Positions 1-5,076 of a stretch of 7,336 bases of DNA are shown piece after piece. The stretch is from the NCBI GenBank assembly GCA_021160415.1, contig JAGHCP010000162.1, positions 1 through 7,336 of the forward strand, written 5' to 3'. This DNA is from Desulfurococcales archaeon (GTDB taxonomy: Archaea > Thermoproteota > Thermoprotei_A > Sulfolobales > NBVN01). A program made the position numbers and the translations under genes. Position 1 is the stretch's first letter. Each line of letters opens with the position of its first letter. The notes under the pieces were generated by a model that saw only the letters and a program-made list of their open reading frames with translations, ran no database searches and was not told the origin of the DNA.

Positions 1-582
1 GACTAACGTCATGCCTATTATGTCAGCCTTAAACACCTCCTTCCACACATTGGATTCAGCCCTAGTGGAAAACCTCGGCCCTTCGATGCAAATGTAAGTT
101 CCTTTGGTGTGGTGGGTAATTCCCAGCTTGGATGCTGCCGCAATTATTGCTTGCCTTAGAGTTGGACAGAAAGGATCTGCCATGGATACATGCGCGACAA
201 CTGGACCGTCGAAGAACGTGTACTCCCTTTTCTTAGTCATATCTATGAATTGGTCAGGTATCACTATGTCACCGGGTCTGTAATCCTCTCTCAAGGAGCC
301 TACCGCGCTTACGGCCATGACCCATCTCACGCCGAGGGACTTCAAAGCCCAGATATTTGCCCTGTAATTTATCATGTGAGGCGGAATCCTACGACCTCTT
401 CCATGCCTCGGTAGGAATGCAACCCTCCTTCCAGCTAACCAACCAACCACAACGTTGTCCGAAGGGAAACCCCACGGAGTGTAAACTTTGTACTCCTTAG
501 CTTCCTCAACAATGGTGGGATCGTAAAGCCCACTCCCCCCAATTATACCTATTTCAGCATTAGTAGGAGGGCTGACCAACAT
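1..582 (-). CDS. mtnP: S-methyl-5'-thioadenosine phosphorylase, partial (C-terminus beyond left edge)
   Basis: Phosphorolyses 5'-methylthioadenosine to adenine and 5-methylthioribose-1-phosphate in the cytoplasm, salvaging the by-product of polyamine synthesis and other S-adenosylmethionine-consuming reactions. I translated it by hand from the ATG at 582; 194 codons are visible and the frame is open to the window edge, against roughly 260-280 residues for the family. Visible motifs of the PNP/MTAP superfamily: phosphate-loop GGSGLYD (residues 15-21), RHG (59-61), NYRANIWAL (72-80), SAVGSLRE (92-99), PGDIVIPDQFID (103-114), MADPFCP (134-140), IEGPRFSTRAES (166-177) and GMT (190-192) of the base/ribose pocket. 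These resemble human MTAP and archaeal MTAP II more than bacterial MTA nucleosidase. The pocket aspartates expected further on are outside the window. A GGTG Shine-Dalgarno core lies 9 nt before the ATG. The gene is divergent from the tRNA-Leu gene. Purine nucleoside phosphorylase activity cannot be excluded. Confidence 0.93.
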   Translation of the reverse strand, partial: MLVSPPTNAEIGIIGGSGLYDPTIVEEAKEYKVYTPWGFPSDNVVVGWLAGRRVAFLPRHGRGRRIPPHMINYRANIWALKSLGVRWVMAVSAVGSLREDYRPGDIVIPDQFIDMTKKREYTFFDGPVVAHVSMADPFCPTLRQAIIAAASKLGITHHTKGTYICIEGPRFSTRAESNVWKEVFKADIIGMTLV

Positions 583-616
583 TTAACGAAGCACCCAGAA
601 CATCTAAACAATAACG

Positions 617-624
617 ATTTTAAG
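617..624. promoter_or_regulatory. TATA-like box A possibly shared by mtnP (minus) and tRNA-Leu (plus)
   Basis: ATTTTAAG on the plus strand reads CTTAAAAT on the minus strand. Its centre lies about 27 nt before the first base of the tRNA and about 38 nt before the mtnP ATG. Both spacings suit archaeal initiation: right at the tRNA 5' end, and with a roughly 12-nt mtnP leader. It is the only clear AT-rich box in the 66-nt divergent gap. The inference rests on sequence and spacing only. Confidence 0.5.
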
Positions 625-648
625 TCCTAACAAACATTGAAGTTTCGG

Positions 649-736
649 GCGGGGGTGCCCGAGCAAGGTCAAAGGGGTCGGGCTGAGGCCCCGATGGCGT
701 AGGCCTGCGTGGGTTCGAATCCCACCCCCCGCACCA
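649..736 (+). tRNA. tRNA-Leu (anticodon GAG), intronless, CCA encoded
   Basis: A class II tRNA that decodes CUC and CUU. The acceptor stem GCGGGGG (649-655) pairs with CCCCCGC (726-732), followed by discriminator A733 and an encoded CCA (734-736). The D-stem is CCC/GGG (658-660 with 674-676). The anticodon stem TCGGG/CCCGA (678-682 with 690-694) closes the 7-nt loop 683-689, with anticodon GAG at 685-687. The 14-nt variable region (695-708) can form a GGC/GCC arm, which supports the leucine class. The T-stem GTGGG/CCCAC encloses TTCGAAT (714-720). There is no intron after position 37. A box A lies about 27 nt upstream, and a weak AAGCC/GGCTT hairpin follows directly at 737-752. Confidence 0.97.
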
Positions 737-790
737 AAGCCTGCATGGGCTTGCTTGGGGAGGTGAAGTCCCATAGACTTATATTTGAAC

Positions 791-831
791 CCTCTCTATA
801 GAGGAATATCAGGTCTGACACTGTAGACCTG
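791..831. other. two adjacent small inverted repeats
   Basis: The stems are 791-795/800-804 (5 bp, 4-nt loop) and 810-815/826-831 (6 bp, 10-nt loop), 5 nt apart, in the gene-free stretch after the tRNA. Neither is followed by a T-run on either strand, so a terminator role is not supported. They may be part of an unrecognised RNA or may be chance. Confidence 0.3.
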
Positions 832-955
832 CACAGATGATGGTAAAAACCGACTAGTTCTTGCGCCGTTTTTATCGATTTAGTTATGCTGGTGTAGGAA
901 ATGACGTGGCTCACTACCGGATAGATATGGATTAAACATGCAGTTTCACATCTAT

Positions 956-962
956 AAAAAAA
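956..962 (-). terminator. possible oligo-T terminator of the ATPase operon
   Basis: A run of seven A on the plus strand is T7 on the minus strand, about 87 nt past the DppF-like stop codon. A shorter T5 tract occurs at 1012-1016. Archaeal RNA polymerase terminates at oligo-T tracts without needing a hairpin. The placement is plausible but not demonstrated. Confidence 0.35.
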
Positions 963-1048
963 CTCAGCTAAGGAACTTACAAGCATCATTTAATGAAGAG
1001 AATAGACAAGGAAAAACCACGTGCAATTAATTAAACAGGAAACTCACT

Positions 1049-2122
1049 TTAATGTTTCGCGTGCAGCCAGCAGGCTACAAAATGGCCGGGCTCAACCTCA
1101 ACCATGGGAGGCTCATCACGCTTACAAACGTCCATAACGTAAGGACACCTAGGATGGAACCTACAACCAGGCGGTATGTTAGCAGCTGAAGGCACCTCAC
1201 CCTTTATTGGGACTTCACGTATCTTGAACCTGTTGCTCGGGTCGGGCTCTGGCACAGCTGCTATCAGGGCTTTAGTGTAGGGGTGCTGGGGGTTATTTAT
1301 CACGAGATCAGTTGGACCTAACTCAACTATTCTGCCTAGATACATCACAGCAATCCTTGTGCAGAGATAGTTAGCCACTGCTAGGTCATGTGTTATGAAC
1401 ACATAAGCCAAGTTTCTTGAAGCCTGCATGTCGAGCATGAGCTGAAGTATTTCTGCACGTATTGAGACGTCTAACATGCTCACAGGCTCGTCAGTCACAA
1501 CCAGCGTTGGACGCAATATCATGGCTCTAGCTATGGATACCCTCTGCCTCTGCCCGCCTGAAAGCATGTGGGGGTATCTCTCCATGAACTGTTCGGGAGG
1601 AGTTAGCTTAACTTCGGAGAGAGCCCTATATATTATTTCCCTCCTTTCCTCCTCTGAACTTCCAATGTTGTGCACAATCAAGGGCTCCTTGAGAATGTTG
1701 TAAACAGTCATTCTAGGATTCAGTGAACCGAAGGGATCCTGGAACACTATCTGTATTTCCTGCCTTAGGAGCTTATCAATCCTCTTAGGCAGTTTCTGGG
1801 AGAGATCTACATAGCCATCCTTATCTACGTATTTTGGAGGCACTTTACTCAGGGTTTCCTGGGTGGGTTTATACAGCATCTTACCTGATGTGGGCTCAAG
1901 AAGCCTTGCAATCATCCTACCTGTCGTTGTCTTGCCGCATCCCGACTCTCCAACCAAGCAGAACACTTCGCCCAACCTTATATCGAAGGTCACACCATCC
2001 ACTGCCCTTACGAACCTTCCAGGTGAGAAGGTAAGTATCTCCTTAAGCGAACGCCTAAGCGGAAAGTACTTCTTCAGGTCTATTGCTTTGAATATTACCT
2101 GACCGTTGGACTCCCCACCCAT
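1049..2122 (-). CDS. oligopeptide/dipeptide-type ABC transporter ATP-binding protein (DppF/OppF-like)
   Basis: One of the two ATPases that would power an Opp/Dpp-class importer on the cytoplasmic face of the membrane. In archaea this class imports peptides and also oligosaccharides, so the substrate is unknown. In the 357 residues: Walker A GESGCGKTT (58-66), Q-loop Q128 in IVFQDP, signature LSGGQRQR (187-194), Walker B ending DEP (211-213), D-loop SMLD instead of the usual SALD, H-loop His245, NPQHPYT (277-283), then the oligo_HPY C-terminal block with Cys320, 326, 333 and 351. Walker A to Q-loop is about 19 residues longer than in bacterial OppF because of a charged insertion around 84-118. 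It starts 5 nt after the DppD-like stop, with an AGGTGA ribosome binding site overlapping that stop. Residues 317-351 are identical, codon for codon, to the upstream paralogue. Confidence 0.93.
   Translation of the reverse strand: MGGESNGQVIFKAIDLKKYFPLRRSLKEILTFSPGRFVRAVDGVTFDIRLGEVFCLVGESGCGKTTTGRMIARLLEPTSGKMLYKPTQETLSKVPPKYVDKDGYVDLSQKLPKRIDKLLRQEIQIVFQDPFGSLNPRMTVYNILKEPLIVHNIGSSEEERREIIYRALSEVKLTPPEQFMERYPHMLSGGQRQRVSIARAMILRPTLVVTDEPVSMLDVSIRAEILQLMLDMQASRNLAYVFITHDLAVANYLCTRIAVMYLGRIVELGPTDLVINNPQHPYTKALIAAVPEPDPSNRFKIREVPIKGEVPSAANIPPGCRFHPRCPYVMDVCKRDEPPMVEVEPGHFVACWLHAKH
1070..1174. repeat. 105-bp perfect direct repeat, copy 1 (3' end of DppF-like gene)
   Basis: Identical base for base to 2149-2253 (offset 1079). 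It encodes residues 317-351 of the DppF-like ATPase. Identity stops abruptly on both sides: A1069 against G2148, and T1175 against C2254. All 35 codons match, including third positions, which is far beyond what protein conservation would require. Confidence 0.98.
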
Positions 2123-2127
2123 TCAAC

Positions 2128-2133
2128 TCACCT
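2128..2133 (-). promoter_or_regulatory. Shine-Dalgarno AGGTGA of the DppF-like gene
   Basis: On the minus strand AGGTGA includes the TGA stop of the DppD-like gene and ends 5 nt before the DppF-like ATG at 2122. This arrangement predicts translational coupling of the two ATPases. Confidence 0.8.
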
Positions 2134-3090
2134 ACGGGAAATTAAATGGCAGGCTACAAAATGGCCGGGCTCAACCTCAACCATGGGAGGCTCATCACGC
2201 TTACAAACGTCCATAACGTAAGGACACCTAGGATGGAACCTACAACCAGGCGGCGGGGTTACCAAGTTCGGAGGCGTTCCAGGGATCCAAGAAATTTTCT
2301 CCTTAGACCTTAGCTTCGGTATTGATTTAAGAAGTCCTTGCGTGTAGGGGTGCTGAGGATTAAGGAATATCTGCTCGGAGGTTCCCAGCTCCACCACCTT
2401 ACCAGCATACATCACTGCCACCTTATCCGCTATCTCTGCTATTATGCTGAGGTCGTGGGTTATAAAGATCATCGAAATGTTGTACTCCTTCTTAATTTTC
2501 TTGAAGAGGTTCATGATCTGAGCTTGAACGACAACGTCGAGGGCCGTGGTAGGTTCGTCCGCAATGACAAGTTCGGGGTTAAGAAGTAAAGCCATAGCTA
2601 TAACTATCCTTTGCTTCTGACCTCCTGAAAGTTCGTGAGGGTACCTCCTCAAGAAGCTCTCATCCAGGCCCACTTCTTTCAGCAACTCAACTATTCTTTC
2701 CCTTGCCTCTCTCTTAGTCATATTCATATGTATTATAAATGGCTCAGCCATCTGATCCTCAATTGTGAACACCGGGGTTAACGCATTCATAGCGCCCTGG
2801 AATATCATGCTCACCTTCTTCCATCTGACCTTCCTCCTCAACTCATCTTCGCTCATCTTAGCAACGTCTTCACCATCAAGAAGTATCTGACCCCCAGCAA
2901 TCCTTCCTGGAGGGGGGACGTAACCCATCAGTGACCAAGCAAGGGTTGACTTACCTGAACCTGACTCTCCCGCAACACCTAAAACTTCGCCTTTACCCAA
3001 CGAGAACGTCACATTATCAACTGCCTTAACCACACCCTTCAACGTGAAGTAATAGGTCCTTAAACCTTTCACTTCAAGCAACGACGACAT
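2128..3090 (-). CDS. oligopeptide/dipeptide-type ABC transporter ATP-binding protein (DppD/OppD-like)
   Basis: The partner ATPase of the DppF-like protein; the two would form the nucleotide-binding heterodimer of an Opp/Dpp-class importer. In the 320 residues, the usual family length: Walker A GESGSGKST (41-49), Q-loop Q98, signature LSGGQ (154-158), Walker B LVIADEP (174-180), a canonical TTALD D-loop, H-loop His202, NPQHPYT (254-260), and the oligo_HPY C-terminal block with Cys283, 289, 296 and 314. All catalytic motifs are intact. It is first in a two-gene operon. The ATG at 3090 is chosen because the first ATG in the leader (GGTATGGGAG) is out of frame and a box A sits about 31 nt upstream, giving a near-leaderless mRNA. 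No permease or substrate-binding protein gene lies beside it. Residues 280-314 are identical to the paralogue's block. Confidence 0.93.
   Translation of the reverse strand: MSSLLEVKGLRTYYFTLKGVVKAVDNVTFSLGKGEVLGVAGESGSGKSTLAWSLMGYVPPPGRIAGGQILLDGEDVAKMSEDELRRKVRWKKVSMIFQGAMNALTPVFTIEDQMAEPFIIHMNMTKREARERIVELLKEVGLDESFLRRYPHELSGGQKQRIVIAMALLLNPELVIADEPTTALDVVVQAQIMNLFKKIKKEYNISMIFITHDLSIIAEIADKVAVMYAGKVVELGTSEQIFLNPQHPYTQGLLKSIPKLRSKEKISWIPGTPPNLVTPPPGCRFHPRCPYVMDVCKRDEPPMVEVEPGHFVACHLISRR
2149..2253. repeat. 105-bp perfect direct repeat, copy 2 (3' end of DppD-like gene)
   Basis: Exact copy of 1070-1174, encoding residues 280-314 of the DppD-like ATPase in the same reading frame. Upstream coding sequences differ (GTPPNLVTP here, PSAANI in the paralogue) and so do the tails (HLISRR against WLHAKH). 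The identical tract is therefore a bounded patch inside otherwise diverged genes. Confidence 0.98.
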
Positions 3091-3117
3091 GCTCCCATAC
3101 CTTATGTGAGTGTTAGG

Positions 3118-3125
3118 ATTTTAAG
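3118..3125 (-). promoter_or_regulatory. box A (TATA) promoter of the ATPase operon
   Basis: CTTAAAAT on the minus strand is centred about 31 nt before the DppD-like ATG. Start of transcription is therefore expected near 3095, with a leader of only about 5 nt. It lies in the 86-nt AT-rich gap that separates this operon from the DUF99 stop, which argues for independent transcription. The ten bases GATTTTAAGT (plus strand) recur at the mtnP/tRNA promoter. Confidence 0.55.
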
Positions 3126-3176
3126 TGTTTTATTAGTATTAAATGTAATTAATCCATCTCTATGAAGTAGACCTCA

Positions 3177-3845
3177 TCAATAAGCTTCAGAGAAACTCGA
3201 AGATTTAACACAGCCCTGGCGCTCCTCCCTCCTGCCTTTATTGATGAGTTCAAGCAATCTTGAATTCCTGGTCAGACCTGATGCTATCATATCAGAGAGC
3301 CTCAATGGCTCAGGATAAGGGCTCACAGTCTGCAAGTTCGAGACTAACGCTGAGGCTTCGTAACAGTTAATCCCTACGCAAGAAAGTCTTAACCTTCTCC
3401 ACCTAGTAATTACCTCCTTGCTACGCCTGTAGACCTTATCAATCACGGAGTACCTTTCACCCCAGTCTCTGAAATGCCTGCGTAAAGCTTTCTCAACCTT
3501 ATCCATTTTCAGGTTATGTTTAAAGACAACTATTACTGGCACCTTAATGCTCTGGAATATCTCGTCAGGATCAATTACGTTGAAGCCCGCCGACGTCACC
3601 CCATCTATGAAGATCGCCTTCACACCCCCGGAACGTGGGATCAGTTTTTCCAGAATCGTCAGAGCCGCCTTAGATCCGTCAAACCCGTCAACCGTTATTT
3701 CAGCGGCCTTAACATCTACAGGCGCTAAACCGTCACATAGAATGCCCACCAGTAATGTCTTAAACCTTCTTTCCTTGAACCAGATTGGGAAGTACCCGTC
3801 GTCAATACCTATCGTTCTTAAATATCCACGCGAGCCTGGCGTCAT
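3177..3845 (-). CDS. DUF99 / UPF0215 family protein
   Basis: An archaeal conserved protein of unknown biochemical role; the family has been linked by fold to the RNase H-like endonuclease V group, but no activity is assigned here. In the 222 residues I see GIDDGYFP (13-20), LVGILCDG (32-39), VDGFDGSKA (52-60), IFIDGVTSAGFNVID (78-92), VPVIVVFKH (102-110) and PEPLRLSDMIASG (178-190), the order expected for the family. Asp15, Asp16 and Asp81 are candidate metal ligands (inference). The ATG at 3845 lies 44 nt inside the Orc1/Cdc6 gene and is effectively forced, because no ATG, GTG or TTG occurs in frame between it and the GIDDG motif. Co-expression with Orc1/Cdc6 is therefore expected. A role in replication or repair is conceivable but unproven. 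Confidence 0.85.
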   Translation of the reverse strand: MTPGSRGYLRTIGIDDGYFPIWFKERRFKTLLVGILCDGLAPVDVKAAEITVDGFDGSKAALTILEKLIPRSGGVKAIFIDGVTSAGFNVIDPDEIFQSIKVPVIVVFKHNLKMDKVEKALRRHFRDWGERYSVIDKVYRRSKEVITRWRRLRLSCVGINCYEASALVSNLQTVSPYPEPLRLSDMIASGLTRNSRLLELINKGRREERQGCVKSSSFSEAY

Positions 3846-5049
3846 CCTTAAACGCCTTAATCAGGGTGTTCGGGTCGACGTTAAGCACCACTTCCCGCGT
3901 CTTACCATACCTCCCCCTATTTATCACTCTAGCCGTCACTATACCTAGCATATCGAGTTCACTAATTATGTCTGAGACCCTTCTCTGAGTGACGGGTTCG
4001 GCCCCTAACCCTCTAGCTAGTTCGCGGTACTTTATGTACAGGTCTCCTGTGCTGTTAAACTTCCCCCCACCTAAGGCTATAACCAGTAACACAAGCTTTC
4101 CGTGAAATGGGAGGGTTTTCGCCACGTCTATTATCATGTTCCTCTCTATCTCATACCTGGCTTCCTTCACGTGACGTACCGTAACTTTCTTAGCGTTTTC
4201 CCTCTCAGCTATCTCCCCTGCCACACGGAGTAAGTCTAGAGCCCTCCGCGCGTCACCATGCTCTCTCGCCGCGATTGAGGCACAGTAATCAATCACGCCG
4301 TCCTCCAAAACACCTGGCTTGAAGGCCCGTGAAGCCCTCTCCATCAAGATATCTCTTAACTGATCAGCATCGTAAGGAGAAAAAACCATCTCAACCTCAC
4401 CTAAGCTGGACTTAACCCTGGGATCCAAGGTCTCAGTGAATCTGACGTCATTAGTTATCCCGATAAGTGAAACTTTCCCTCCCCTCAATTCGGAGTTTAT
4501 ACGGGTTAAGCGGTATAGGAGATCGTCCCCGTTCTTCTTCACCAGGAAATCCACTTCGTCTAAAACAGCCACCAAAACATTGCCGGCCCTATTAAGGGCT
4601 TCCTTAAATCTCTTGAAAACCTCAGCCGTCGAGAGCCCTGTGAAAGGAACCTTCACGCCTAAGCTCAAGGCTAGTTCCGTAAGGGCCCTGTACGTCGTGT
4701 CCTCATGCCTGCAGTTTACGTACGCAATCGACAAGTGGTTCAATCCTTTCTTAGCTGCGAACTGTGAAACCCTGTTAGTGACGTACTTAACCACAGCAGT
4801 CTTCCCTGTCCCCGTAAGGCCGTAGATGAATATATTGCTCGGTCTTTCACCCCTGATAATGGGTGCTATATGCTCAGTCAAAGCCTTTATCTCTCTTTCC
4901 CTGTGAGGCAATGACTCAGGTACGTAGTCAGGCCTCAGAACCTCCCTGCTAACAAATATGTCGGAAGAAAGCCTCTCCAATGTGCTGAAAACGATGTCTT
5001 CCCCCAACTCCACAACCTCCAACCGCTTCAAATGATATGTTAGGTTCAA
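3802..5049 (-). CDS. Orc1/Cdc6 family replication initiator (AAA+ ATPase)
   Basis: Archaeal initiators of this family bind origin repeats and help load the MCM helicase. Along the 415 codons: REVLRPDYVPESLPHRE (35-51), the family hallmark before the AAA+ domain; Walker A GLTGTGKT (77-84); Walker B AVLDEVD (161-167, Asp164-Glu165); sensor 1 LIGITND (195-201); sensor 2 GDARRALDLLRVA (265-277); and a winged-helix region at about 311-402. All ATPase motifs are intact. The coordinates give the longest frame, from a TTG with no visible ribosome site. An internal GGAGGT 7 nt before the TTG at 5007 would give a 401-residue protein starting GEDIVFS, which fits the usual short N-terminus better. It lies 27 nt after the antiporter gene and its end overlaps DUF99. 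Which paralogue (Orc1-1, -2 or -3) it is cannot be told here, and I see no origin repeats beside it. Confidence 0.93.
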   Translation of the reverse strand: MNLTYHLKRLEVVELGEDIVFSTLERLSSDIFVSREVLRPDYVPESLPHREREIKALTEHIAPIIRGERPSNIFIYGLTGTGKTAVVKYVTNRVSQFAAKKGLNHLSIAYVNCRHEDTTYRALTELALSLGVKVPFTGLSTAEVFKRFKEALNRAGNVLVAVLDEVDFLVKKNGDDLLYRLTRINSELRGGKVSLIGITNDVRFTETLDPRVKSSLGEVEMVFSPYDADQLRDILMERASRAFKPGVLEDGVIDYCASIAAREHGDARRALDLLRVAGEIAERENAKKVTVRHVKEARYEIERNMIIDVAKTLPFHGKLVLLVIALGGGKFNSTGDLYIKYRELARGLGAEPVTQRRVSDIISELDMLGIVTARVINRGRYGKTREVVLNVDPNTLIKAFKDDARLAWIFKNDRY

Positions 5050-5076
5050 TTTAAGGTGTGAGTTTCTTTACTAAGC

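Larger units (their letters stand above)
737..1048. other. 312-bp intergenic region without a convincing gene
   Basis: It lies between the 3' ends of the tRNA-Leu gene and the DppF-like gene. I see no coding sequence that resembles a known protein; the one long minus-strand frame runs antisense through the tRNA. Structure present: a hairpin CCTCT-ctat-AGAGG (791-804), a second hairpin CAGGTC/GACCTG with a 10-nt loop (810-815 with 826-831), and a seven-A run at 956-962. I found no good C/D-box pair, insertion-sequence end or attachment-site duplicate of the tRNA 3' end. Confidence 0.6.

Noticed and set aside
190..414. Plus-strand reading frame of 74 codons
   Set aside because: It lies wholly antisense to the conserved mtnP frame and shows no recognisable motif.
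833..900. Possible C/D-box guide RNA after the tRNA (ATGATGG resembling box C)
   Set aside because: The box is imperfect and I found no CTGA box D or internal C'/D' pair at the right spacing.
669..989. A 106-codon minus-strand reading frame beginning at 989
   Set aside because: Its last third is the antisense of the tRNA-Leu gene (the familiar RGVGFEPTQAYAIGA type of false translation), and the rest resembles no protein I know.
1070..2253. Insertion sequence or CRISPR-type explanation for the 105-bp repeat
   Set aside because: There are only two copies. Both are coding and in the same reading frame within homologous genes, with no terminal inverted repeats, transposase or spacer pattern.
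3547..3948. Plus-strand reading frame of 133 codons
   Set aside because: It is antisense across DUF99 and the end of Orc1/Cdc6, both of which have clear family motifs.
4436..4825. Plus-strand reading frame of 129 codons
   Set aside because: It is the shadow of the AAA+ domain of Orc1/Cdc6 and has no independent motif.
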